NCBI RefSeq assembly: GCF_036373705.1
Contig: NC_089854.1
Coordinates: 24,813,225 to 24,877,224 of the forward strand
Source of the DNA: Amia ocellicauda
Lineage: Eukaryota > Chordata > Actinopteri > Amiiformes > Amiidae
Direction: 5' to 3'
DNA: 64,000 bases
Shown in pieces: positions 37,384 to 48,400 of the stretch. The notes beneath the pieces are model-generated. The model saw only the letters and a list, made by a program, of their open reading frames with translations, was not told the origin of the DNA and did not search any database. Every line of letters starts with the position of its first letter. Positions within the stretch are counted from its first letter, which is position 1. Made by a program: the position numbers and the translations under genes.

Positions 37384-40300
37384 TCAGAGGATCAGTAGGG
37401 GGCAGTTCCTCAGCTGCTGGTAGGCGGAGAGCAATCTCTCCATTGTCCCACTCGACATCCCCAAACCCAGGGCATTGTGTCCGCGAGCCTCCTGAACTGC
37501 CTCAGACAGAGCCTGGATCACAGAGACAGAAGCACAGCAGAGTGAGATCCCAGGAACCAGGGCAGATGGGTTATCCATCAAGTAATCCCCTCTTCGCCAA
37601 GGCGCTTATTTAGTTTACTTTTCCCTTTGAACCAGTGGGATTTAAATATGTTGACAGAATTTATCATTGAAAGTACACATTTGCTTTTGGTTTTACAACA
37701 GAGCAGGCGACGGCGGGGGTATTATGATGCACAATGTCTTTTAGTTCATTTTTTTAAGGAGTGTAGGCTAAAAAAGTCTGAGAAACCTGAATTTGGAGAA
37801 GGAAAGTGAAGCCCTGATTTACAAGCATTGACAAGCCATTGCTATTCTTTATGAACACACTTGTACAGGTTTGGGGGGAAATGCCCTGTGCCTATAATAT
37901 CATTAGTTTGATTTCCTGTACATTTTTATCCCTACTGATGTGCACATCAGTTAGTGGTCACGCAGGGCAGGTGAAGCAGCGTAAAAATATATTAGTCTAT
38001 TACAAAAGTAGAGTGGACTGAAGAGTCCTCCATTTCTGAAAAGCCTTTTGCCTGCAGCGTACGCATTTTGAAGACCCCTTAAAGCCAAGCCAAGCAAATT
38101 ACCAAGCTGTAATTTGTGCCCCAGCAATGGGAGAAGGTGGGGAGCCTAGTAGAAGACACTCACTCACCTCAGCATGCTGCAAGAGCCACCCCAGGCGCTG
38201 TCTTTGTAACCGTGGCACAGCGCCAGCATCCGGGACCCCCTCCTTCAACAGGGTCTGACACCACCAGAGGGAAAGAGACAGCCCATCACAACATCGCCTA
38301 TATGGTTTAAGCCAAAAACATATCACCATACACGCTACAAACGATGGTGATGGAATGAAAATGTATTTAATTTGGCCCCCGAAGACATCACACTTCACCG
38401 AGAGTCGAAGTCTTACTATACCTGGACACGGCGCAACACCGCATGATGAAGCCCACACAGTTCAGCCAACGAAGAGCTCTCGATCTGGATCTCCACAGTG
38501 GTGATTGGTCCATCGGCACAAAAATCAGTCACGCTCACCTGGAGGTGCAGGGAAACCATTGTGGATGACGGAGATCGATTGCTCTAATCTACACAATACG
38601 GAGAGCATGGCTATACAAGAAATAAGTAGTGATGGAAACACAGCGGGGGAAAGGCATAGATTCAGTGAAATTAAGCAAAATCATACAATTAAACTAAATA
38701 CAAATCCTGAGCACAAACTCCATTTTGAACTGAAGTTGGTATATAATGTTTTTTATCTCAATGTGAAATGTAAAAGTAGTGAATAACAACAACAACAACA
38801 ATAATAATTAAGTCCTTAGCATGGGCTATAGACTGGTACGATACATAACCAAAACATCACTGTGGCATGGTTATGAATAAGTGAGACACATGGTACACAG
38901 TATGGACAAGGGAGCACAAGGACACTCCTGTTCCTCTGTGTGAGGATGAGAGGAACCCCAGCACTCCAAACACAAACCTCTTTGGCCAGCAGTCTCAGTG
39001 TGGCCCCTCCGGGACAGACCGCAGACAGCAGGGGGCAGTCCTGACGAGCCAACTCCCCTCCAAGGTTGCTGGACACCAGCCAGCACAGAGTGGCAATCGA
39101 CAACGGGGGGCCTTCAGCACCGCAGCACACACACAAACAGACAAACAAACATACAAACCGAGATTATTTTTAGTTCTTTTTAAGTGAATGTCTTCAAGTC
39201 ATATTTTTGGCTGAATTTTCACTCTAAATAGGCTTTTGAAATGTTCTGTACCACTAAATGAATAGGGCACAGAATTAAAAAAATGTAGTGCTACAGACTT
39301 GAGCCCTGACTTAAAAGAACAAAGCAGAAGAGAGAAGGAGGGGATGCAGGAGACAGACAGTTGGTACCTGGGGTGGAGATTTTCAGTGCAGTTTTCAGCA
39401 GCTCTGAAGACACTCTGAGGGACGCGAGATAAGGTCCCCTGTCTGAAGCGAGACGTGCTGCTGTTCTCAAAGGAGTATGGTCCCAGGTCTGTCCAGGGAC
39501 ATTTCTGGAAGAGCTCAGGAGGGTCTGGACTGGGTCTGCAGGGGAGCCAGACTTGGACCTCGAGCTCCCCCCTTCAGCTGCAGAACCATTGATCCACAGA
39601 CAGTCCAACCAGTCCACTATGAAGGTGTCCACAGTCAGGCTAATGCAGCCGCCATCTTTCAACAGCTGGCAGAGGGGTGTGCTGGTGCTCAGAGACCGCC
39701 CATCTCCCTCCTGTCTCAGGATGCTTGGCAAAGTGTAAGTCAGGGAGCAGCAGACGGACACAGGCAATGATAACTCACTGTCCGTAGCCAGCGGTAGGGT
39801 CACTTCCAGATTTTGACCCGGCAACAGTTTATCAAAGGGAAAGGAATAAGTTCTGAATGAACCTTCACCCTTAGGGGTCAAAGGGTAAGGCGGGGGGAAC
39901 ACTTGTATACAAAGTGTCCAGCCATGTTCTAGAACATAGTCACTGGAGTTTTCTAGAAAGCAGCTCAGAAGCAGAGAGTCCTGCTGCAGTAAGCGGCTCC
40001 ACCTGGCAGCAATGCGGCAGCTGATTGGGCACTTGCAACGGGGAGCTCCATCCTCTCCCTGCTTTTGATTTGGTATCAGCAAGCAGCAGATGTTGAAAAC
40101 CTGGTTAAGGCTCCTCAGGGCGTCATTCTTTTCCTGAACGCGCCTTTTCAAAGTGGAAACTCTGGAAATACGTTTAAACACGTACATTAGAGAAAACAAA
40201 TGTATGCATATACCACAACAAGAGAATCTATACTGTAATTCTCCTACATGTAAGCTGGATATCTCACCAAATCTTGCAACTGTAAAGCGCCAATAATAGG

Positions 40301-42449
40301 GTTACTGTAGGATCACTAATCACAGACCAACCACACCTTTGTTAGTAAAATGACACTGAAATGAGGAACAACCTGGGATCCCATCCACTTTTCCAGGTTT
40401 AATGTCCTGATCTCTCCTTACCTATCCGAGACATTTCCAATGCCAGCAAGAAGGTCCTTCATTTTCTGGCCAACCTGTGCTGCGGACAGCTTGACCCCAT
40501 GACCACTACCTGGCCTCTTGGGCAGAGTTACCCTCAGCAGCCTCCCTCTGAGAGAAAAAGCAAGCAGCTGAACAGCCCCTGCACAGCACAAACACACCCA
40601 AGGGAAACATCAGCATTGACACAGCACATCTGGTTCGATAATTTACTTAACATGCAGGTAATAAAGGCACTAATAAAGTATATAGTATGGCTATCTGTAT
40701 GCAAGGCGACAGACAGGATACCTGTAGGCGTCTCTGTGGGTTTGGTCAAAGCAAGGAGGCCGCAGACATTCAGGCTGATGGGGGGCTGCAGGGCTGGGGG
40801 CTGCAGAGCCTGCTCTGAGCTTGGCCTCTGGGTCAAGTCCGCAGCCTCAGGAGCGGGGGAGCCGAGCAGCAGAGCCAGTAGATCAGAACCAGTACTGTAA
40901 TAGAGGTGGCTGCTGCTGAGACATGCACTCTGTACAGGGCCAGAGAGGCAGCGCTCCTTGAACTCAGCAACTCGGCCATCCACCCCCCCCTCAGCTTTGA
41001 CCAGCAACACCTTCCCACTACTCCCCACCGCTATCAGGCAGCAGGGCCCTTTCTCTTTCTCCCTGGCCAGTGAGGCTCCGATGAAGGCCACTGGCTGGCC
41101 CAGGTGGAAGAGCATCTTCACTCTGCGCTCTTCAACCCCGTCCCCTGGCTTCCCTGGAAGTCGCACAGGCAGGCAGCACAGCCGCCCGTCGGGCAGGCCG
41201 CACAAGATGACGGGGGAGGAGAGCAGGGCTGCGTCCACGCCAAAGAGCAACCCAAAAAGAATGGGCTCCAGGGAGTAGAGACCGTCACCCTCTGAGGGCT
41301 TTGGACTGGCTCCACTGGGGTATATACAGCACAGAGACGGAGGCACGTCCTTATCCTTACCCCTGTCCTCAGCTCCAATGCTGGGGCAACCTGTAGAAAG
41401 AATGGGGACCTGCAGCTCTTCTAGCTTTCTACAGGAAGTCATGGGACTCTCAGGGAGCTTATAAAAACTGATTTTCCACATATGGCCACCCCATGCCACT
41501 GCCACCAATACCTCCTCCAGTACAGAGAAGGAGCAGACAGCTGGGTCTCTGAGTGCACAGGAATCAGGGGACACCTCCAGCTGAACCAGGGTGTCTCCTT
41601 CACAGGGTGAGGATGGGAGCTTCCTGCCATGGAGGGAATGAGAAAGAATGGTGAACCATCAACAAGTGAAGAATTTCAGGTTAACATACTTCCTCACCCT
41701 CACCCATATAGATCTTGAACTTTTTCCTTCATTTTCCACCCTTCCCTATTCGGTTTCCTCTCCATATCTTACACCGTCAACCTCTCATGCAGTGGCCTTA
41801 CCTCCTGTGCTGCTGCAGGGAAATGCAGTAAATCCCATCATTTTCACACAGAGCGTAGACACTTTGCCCATCCAGACTCTTCGCCAGCTGTTTAACACGG
41901 CCACCAAAAACAAAAACAGCCTGCAGTAAAAGAAAGAAGGAGTCATTTAATTTCACCCATTAATCACTAGTGATTTTATTTCTCACATCACATATCTTAA
42001 ATGATGTAAAAGAAGATTGCTATGATCTACAGCTTAGCTCTTTGTATTGTAAAAGGTGATACTCCTAAGGCATCTGGACAAAAACTATATGATTGCTTGG
42101 TAGGTAAACACTGTTTTAAGTCATATACATTGTAATAGCGCCACAGCTTTTTCTGCACCTCTCATTAAAACCAAACAGAGACTTTACACTCTGGTTTCAC
42201 AGATTAGTCTTGGACTTCCCAATGTTGTGTTTGGTAGAGTTGTCTAGACTAGTGCAAATCAGGGTTAAACCAAGTAAAAAAGTGTATTGTGACATTTACC
42301 TGCAGTTTCTGCTCTTGGCTGCTGTAGAGGAACACACGTTCACCCCCGTTACACAGAATGACGTCAGTCCCTCGGCAGACCACCTGGGCTAGGCGTGACG
42401 GGCACTGAAACGTGGCCAGGTAATCCACGGAACACCTCTCGCCTGCCAT
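37384..42449 (-). CDS. faap100: FAAP100, Fanconi anaemia core-complex subunit
   Basis: Nine coding exons on the minus strand (42300-42449, 41802-41920, 40722-41623, 40422-40545, 39368-40161, 38978-39111, 38422-38538, 38168-38254, 37384-37512) join in frame to 851 aa; human FAAP100 has 881. The protein pairs with FANCB and FANCL in the module that ubiquitinates FANCD2/FANCI in DNA crosslink repair. Family phrases are MAGERCSVDYLA at the start, LFGLLFGVDAALLSSPVILC and CGLPDGRLCC near residues 190-215, GQKMKDLLAGIGNVSDR before a coiled coil (about 415-450), FLENSSDYVLEHGWTLCIQV, VEIQIESSSLAELC, and the end QQLRNCPLLIL. Most donors are canonical; exon 6 uses the weak donor GTTTGT at 38977. The gene is head to head with birc5 and tail to tail with fscn2. 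Introns are short (under 1 kb). Confidence 0.93.
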
Positions 42450-42774
42450 TCACATAGACTGCGTGTCAACCTGGCATGAGAAAACAAAATTAATCTACAG
42501 TAATGATCGAAAAGATCTGGATTTGAATAAGACAAATGTCCGACCATAAAAGCCGAGGATGATGATGGTGATCATTGTAATAATAATCACCAGATCACGC
42601 CAACAAACTGTTAAGTATACTACTAGCTTCTGACAGCAGCGAAAATAATATTAAAATATTGTTTATAGTTGAAAAGAGCGATTTACAGTTGAAAGTATTT
42701 TGAGTTTACGGTTTTATTTACATACCATGTGTTGAAGAAACGTCACATTCTGAACAATCCTTCCTCATACATAC

Positions 42775-42850
42775 CGCTCAAGTCCGTACCCACCAATCAC
42801 AACCCAGGAAGGAGGCTACGATTGGACCGTGGGTTGATAGGCACCGCCGC
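42775..42850 (-). other. faap100: Possible non-coding first exon of faap100
   Basis: The start-codon exon has a good acceptor 21 bases upstream of the ATG (TTTTCTCATGCCAG, with the exon starting at 42470). A consensus donor (GCG/GTATGTATG) ends a candidate exon at 42775. The exon's 5' edge is a guess from the CCAAT boxes. An unspliced 5' UTR remains possible. Confidence 0.35.
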
Positions 42851-43068
42851 CAACCAATGGGAGCTTTAGCAGCTCCTTCAAGAGGCGGGCAAAACAAAAT
42901 GGACAGTCTAGAGTCCAATCACCTTTCTTGCCGTGCAGTCGCCGTGCTGCTTATAAGCCACGCAATCTTTACTGTATCCATCGGGTGGCAGCAAAAGGCC
43001 AACTTTTATGGATAATACACACACAAAAATAATTTAAAGCGCTCAGGATATATTTCGATATCAACTTT

Positions 43069-43131
<63 letters not shown>

Positions 43132-43551
43132 GTATATCTTGAGGGGGCGGGGGACAATGCAATCTATGGAAAACTCACATTTAACAGCACAACCTACCTT
43201 ACGCCGGTTGTAATTCTATAAAATAAAGTGTTTCCTTGTCCAAATGTATATATTATATGTGTCGTTATTACATGTGATACACAATCGGCGGCTAATCCGC
43301 ATTCTCTCTCACTCAGGACTTAATTATCGCTGATCTATATCTATGCGGATCAGTGTCCAGCGGTCAGTTCGCCTGTGGACTACAATTCCCGGCAGTCTCG
43401 TCAACTCTTACCGGAAATGACGTCTTAACCAATGACTGTGCTCGCTGGAAATTCAAACCAGTAAAAGGCCGGGTGGAGTAAACAGGCTGTAGAAGAGCAT
43501 CAGACAAAAGAGGAAACAAGTGAAATTGTGTTTTTAAATACGTTTTCCACA
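42776..43551. promoter_or_regulatory. Shared promoter region of faap100 and birc5
   Basis: CCAAT boxes (NF-Y sites) lie at 42793-42797, 42854-42858 and 42915-42919 on the plus strand and 42821-42825 on the minus strand. Those on the plus strand are exactly 61 bases apart. Nearer birc5 are a ZNF143-type motif (ACTACAATTCCCGGCAG, 43379-43395), an ETS core CCGGAA (43411-43416) with a CRE-like TGACGTC (43418-43424), a CCAAT box (43429-43433) and TTCAAA (43452-43457), the reverse of the TTTGAA CHR element. NF-Y plus CHR is typical of G2/M genes such as BIRC5. An AAT repeat splits the region. Confidence 0.65.
43070..43129. repeat. (AAT)n microsatellite, about 20 units
   Basis: A 60-base uninterrupted AAT repeat lies between the faap100-side and birc5-side promoter elements. 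It is likely to vary in length. Confidence 0.95.
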
Positions 43552-46500
43552 ATGGAAGTAGCTAATGAAGAGCACACGAAAATGTATTTTTACGAAAGCC
43601 GTCTGGAGACCTACTCGGGGTGGCCTTTTCAGGAGGGCTGCGTTTGCACTCCGGAAAACGTAAGTATTCTTCGTAAGTAAAAACAAAAAGCCGAACAATG
43701 AGCGTCCTGGTCATTTTAAAATGTACAAAAACATCGTGTAGTTATTAATCTGTTTACTTAAAACTTGGCATTCATTCAAGACATTTTACAATTTCCACGT
43801 TTTCGTAAAATACTATCTGAACATGCTCCACGACGAGGCCTAACGTAGTTTATTATTCTTATGTCACCCTTCAAATTCAACTGTTAAAAGTGCTAAAATA
43901 AAACACCAGTAGCCGGGCGCATAGTGTCCTGGGTGCAGAGGACAGGGTGCAGAAACGTCCAGGCTGTGGTATTGCAGGTACAGCCTGAGCAATGTGGTCA
44001 CCTGAGGGTCCCTTTTGTGCTCTTTTCTTGGCGGAAATATCCATCTATGAGTTTTGAATGATGGTTATCTTCAACTTCAAATTCATGTTGATTTATTTAT
44101 TATTATTTTTGTTCCCAGATGGCCAAGGCAGGGTTCATTCACATCCCCACTGAAAACTGCCCTGACGTGGCTCAGTGCTTCTTCTGTTACAAAGAGCTGG
44201 AGGGTTGGGAACCTGATGATGACCCAGTGTAAGTTTGCACTTTCTTTGTCTTCCAAAAATAAATTGAGATTTGTTTCCATGGACCTTAGATACATGCTGC
44301 CTCCAGTCATGACTAATGAGCAACAATGTTTTTGCAGAGTAGTGACAACTCTTCATATTGTTCTGGGCAGTAGCTGATTCTAGTGGTCACATTGTAGCAC
44401 TGATTATACAGGGAACAATGACATCCTAGAAATTAATTGCCTGAGTTATTTACCGGGTAATTCTTTAATTATTGTTCCCTTTCTCAAAATAAGTGTAATT
44501 ATCTTCACTCTCCGGTGCCACTTTTTAGTGTAAAGCATTTTTGTTTTGCAGCATTATCCAGACCCCCTCACTCCACATTCAAGCATATTCTGTTTTGAAG
44601 AGCACTAGTAAGTCAGTGGGAATCAGGATGTAAATGCAGCCTGTCTGTAGGAAACTGCACCAAATGGGGTTTTAGAGCTCAAATAGTTAAGTTTCTGACA
44701 AGAAAATTCAAAGTAGCTACAACTGTAAGCCATCTTAGAAGCTACCAAATGCACACACATCAATATATAAATTTTCTCCTTTCCAAAAGGTGCTATTGCC
44801 TGACATGTTTCCCTTATTTTCTTGTTAATGAATGACATGATGTTGTGACATCGTCATTAATCTGCTACCAGTAATTTATTCTGTTTGTTACAGTAGCATT
44901 TTTTTTTTTATATATATAGTTGTATCTATCTGTTACTTGAATAGATTCATGTATTGTCTTGTTTTTGAAGTAATTAAATGGTAATTAAACCCCCTTCAGG
45001 AAGGAACACAAAACCCATTCCCCATCCTGTGGTTTTATTGCTCTGAAGAAGACTGTTGAGCAGCTCACAGTGGAAGAGTTCCTGAAGCTACAAAAGGACC
45101 GACAGAAGCTGCTGATTGTAAGTACAGTTTCTCACAAGTCTCATACATCTACTTGCTTCTCTTGTCAATCAGATGGACCATTAGGATATTTAGCGGATGG
45201 TGGTTGGTGGGGATTCAAAGTAGTAATTTTTTACAAATCTGCTTTTATTTATTTTTCTGTATGTGGGAACAGTGTACTTTTTTGCTTGTCTGAAGTGATT
45301 GCTTACATTTAATATGTACACTGATATTAATCGGGTATTCTTCAAAGTACAGGCAAATGATTAAGGAATATAAACCCTCACCCTTGCAATGCACGGAGGC
45401 AGCTTCTCCACACAGTTTTCTTCTTTTGATCTTTGAATTGCTTTTGAATGTCTACAGTTTTGTTTCCTCTCCATTCATTAATTCCTTGTATCCCCTAGTT
45501 TTGACATGTCATTTCCTCAAGAAAATTACATAACACTATTGTCATTTTAGGCCTTATTAGAATCTCTGAACTGTTTTCCCCAGTCTTTTTATATTCTCCA
45601 TTCAGGAAACTAAACATTTGTGCATTTCTAGAAGTTTTAAAAAATGGTTTGCATACTTTGGGTACTAAACTGGTTTGTGTAAAGAGATCTATTCATAAAT
45701 AAAATGTTAAAAAAAAAAAAATGCATGATTTTGAATTTCAAATCGGTGTTGCTATGCAACCTATATTAGATGCAATGTTTTCCTAATTAATCAATGATTA
45801 CTTTTTCAGTAGAGTTCTTGACCTGTTATTTAAAAAATAAATGCACAAAATCTTAGTCCCACAAAGTAATACAATCTTTTATTCTTGGAGTTGTAGTGTC
45901 ATGTCACAGTGACATGTTCTTTATGAAAATGCTGTTACCACATGTGAGCCACATACATTATTTTCAAGAGGAAATGTGGGTATAGATCTTGCTGGGGAAG
46001 ATTTTAAGTGAATTAAATAATTGTTCCCCTGTTGAAGGTCCGCAAAATAATAAACCAGCCTTATCGTGGAAGACTAATACTTCTATACTAATGTAAAGCT
46101 TGTGTATGACTCTGTAGTCTTACTTTGATACAACCAAGATGTTACAGGTTATACACCGATCAGCCATAACATTATGACCACTGACAGGTGAAGTGAATAA
46201 CACTGATAATCTCGTTATCATGGCACCTGTCAGTGGGTGGGATATATTAGGCAGCAAGTGAACAGTTTGTCCTCAAAGTTGATGTGTTAGAAGCAGGAAA
46301 AATGGGCAGCGTAAGGATCTGAGCGACTTTGACAAGGGCCAAATTGTGATGGATAGACGACGGTCAGAGCATCTCCAAAACTGCAGCTCTTGTGGGGTGT
46401 TCCCGGTCTGCAGTGGTCAGTACCTATCAAAAGTGGTCCAAGGAAGGAAAAGTGGTGAACCGGTGACAGGGTCATGGGTGGCCAAGGCTCACTGATGCAC

Positions 46501-47736
46501 GTGGGGAGCGAAGGCTGGCCCGTGTGGTCCGATCCAACAGACGAGCTACTGTAGCTCAAATTGCTGAAAAAGTGAATGCTGGTTCTGATAGAAAGGTGTC
46601 AGAACACACAGTGCATCGCAGTTTGTTGCGTATGGGGCTGCGTAGCCGCAGACCAGTCAGGGTGCCCATGCTGACCCCTGTCCACTGCTGAAAGCGCCTA
46701 CAATGGGCACGTGAGCATCAGAACTGGACCACGGAGCAATGGAAGAAGGTGGCCTGGTCTGATGAATCACGAGTTCAAGGTGTTGACTTGGCCTCCAGAT
46801 CTCAATCCAATCGAGCATCTGTGGGATGTGCTGGACAAACAAGTCCGATCCATGGAGGCCCCACCTCGCAACTTACAGGACTTAAAGGATCTGCTGCTAA
46901 TGTATTGGTGCCAGATACCACAGCACACCTTCAGATGGCTAGTGGAGTCCATGCCTTGATGGGTCAGGGCTATTTTGGGACATACACAATATTAGGCAGG
47001 TGGTCATAATGTTATGGCTGATCGGTGTATATTTTTAATAAAAAAATAAAATTAAAAATCTTCTTGATAGTCGTATTTCATCATATAAGATTTATTCGAG
47101 TACCTGAAGTACATGTAGTGGAATATAACTGTAACATGTATACTGCCTTGGCCCACTCGGCTGTGGCAGACTTAACTATGTTGTATTCATTGTATTACTC
47201 TGGTAACTGTTACATTGCATCCATCACATCTACAGCTCTGGAAAAAAATTAAGAGACCACTGCAAATTTCTTCAATCAGCATCTCTACATGTATGGCAGC
47301 CATTCCATTCCATTCATATTTTTATTTGGAATTTGGGGAAAAATGTTGTTGGTAGTTTTATAGAATAAAACAATGTTAATTTTACCCAAATGCATACCTA
47401 TAAATAGTAAAACCAGAGAAACTGATAATTTTGCAGTGGTCAATTTTTTTTTTTCAGAGCTTTATATAGTTGCATGTACTTTATTAATCCCTCCGTGGAG
47501 AGGTAATTGTATGTATACCTTTGGTAGGTTCCATTTATAAATACGTCTATAAAATATGGCAGGCCAAGTGGTAAAATACTTTGTACTAATGAGTGTAATT
47601 GAGAGAACTTCACATGTAAACCATTTCTCCCCTTTTATTCCAGAAAAAGACATGCAATCAAATGATTGAGAAATTTGAGCAGGCTGCTAAAGCAAGGAGA
47701 GGCGAATTGATCAAAACTGCAATGGATGAAGAATGA
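43552..47736 (+). CDS. birc5: Survivin (BIRC5), chromosomal passenger and IAP-family protein
   Basis: Four exons (43552-43659, 44119-44228, 45000-45117, 47644-47736) join in frame to 142 aa, exactly the length of human survivin. Survivin binds borealin and INCENP and brings Aurora B to centromeres and the midzone. One BIR domain (about 10-88) carries the zinc ligands Cys56, Cys59, His76 and Cys83 in [18 protein letters not shown] and HKTHSPSC. Thr33 of CTPEN matches human Thr34, the Cdk1 site. Residues about 97-142 form the long C-terminal helix ([13 protein letters not shown], then [20 protein letters not shown]). Exon borders match the vertebrate gene. The start is the first ATG after the CCAAT/CHR promoter. 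Intron 3 (2.5 kb) holds a Tc1 relic and a MITE. Fish may carry two copies; which one this is cannot be told. Confidence 0.95.
46152..47030 (+). mobile_element. Tc1-type transposon, internally deleted
   Basis: The ends are a near-perfect inverted repeat of about 30 bases (TACACCGATCAGCCATAACA at the left, its complement at the right end). At 879 bases the element is about 0.4-0.5 kb shorter than intact relatives of 1.3 kb or more. It lies in birc5 intron 3 in the same orientation as the gene. Confidence 0.9.
46302..46959 (+). pseudogene. Tc1 transposase pseudogene with internal deletion
   Basis: The frame begins MGSVRI, and the expected DNA-binding part ([10 protein letters not shown], then KTAALV and YQKWSKEGK) follows after frameshifts. 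It runs to [10 protein letters not shown] with the first Asp, then jumps directly to [20 protein letters not shown] with the final Glu. The segment with the second catalytic Asp is missing. The end, LVESMP then TGA, is short of the family C-terminus. It cannot encode an active enzyme. Confidence 0.85.
47231..47466. mobile_element. Tc1/mariner-derived MITE
   Basis: A 236-base element has inverted ends: CAGCTCTGGAAAAAAATTAA and GAGACCACTGCAAA at the left, and GCAGTGGTC to CAGAGCT at the right, next to TA. The ends match a Tc1 lineage common in fish, and the inside has no coding frame. It sits 200 bases after the Tc1 relic in birc5 intron 3. Confidence 0.8.
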
Positions 47737-48400
47737 AACCAATCGCTGGAAGGTCAGGAGTCCTAACAGTGCACTGTGCCTGGGCTGGGCTTTTCACTCT
47801 GCTGTGTGTTGGTTGTGTATATATGTATTTTGAGTTTTGTTTTTCTTTCCCAGCTAGGGTTGTAATATAATAATAATTTCATATTTGAATCCCATTTTTA
47901 ATAGTATTTTTAGTAATTCAGTTACTTTTCTTATGATCATTGTATGTCACACATGTCTAATTACCAATATTAAATGTAATATGCAGTGCTTGCCATTTAG
48001 AATGAAAGCTTATCAGATGCTTCAAACTTCCAGTATTTTTTTCTGCTGCTCTGTCTCTGTTCATGGTCCATTATTCCCTCTTTGCATGCTGGGATACCTT
48101 TCTCAACATGCTGGTGGAATCTCCGGTGTTCTCTGCTGTGATGTCCTTAACAGTCGCATAATCCTGTCCCATTGCTACATGTGTGAGAGAATCCGAAAGG
48201 AACTTTATGGTTGTTTCTCTGCTCTTCTCTCACAGTTGACCAATATGCACCCAGCTCTGTAATTTAATTATGTATTTGTGTCCTATTGGCTAGCTGCTTC
48301 TGCTGGTTTGTTAATATTTCCTCTACTTTACTTTATATTTTGTTGACATTTCATGGTGTACTTCTGGATTTTCTGTAATAAATATATTTGTATTTAAGTC
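47737..48400 (+). other. birc5: 3' untranslated region of birc5
   Basis: AT-rich sequence follows the TGA stop and extends to the AATAAA at 48377-48382. A 125-aa open frame inside it has no family resemblance and I regard it as chance. Confidence 0.6.
48377..48382 (+). terminator. birc5: Polyadenylation signal of birc5
   Basis: AATAAA about 640 bases after the stop codon, the best-placed canonical signal, with T/GT-rich sequence following. Confidence 0.6.

Noticed and set aside
37392-37405. CTCF-like motif TCAGTAGGGGGCAG
   Set aside because: It overlaps the conserved last codons of faap100 (CPLLIL). A similar match at 39026-39038 overlaps coding CPLL as well. The coding constraint explains both.
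47885-48262. 125-codon open frame after birc5
   Set aside because: It lies in the birc5 3' UTR before the AATAAA, in AT-rich sequence, and resembles no protein family I know.
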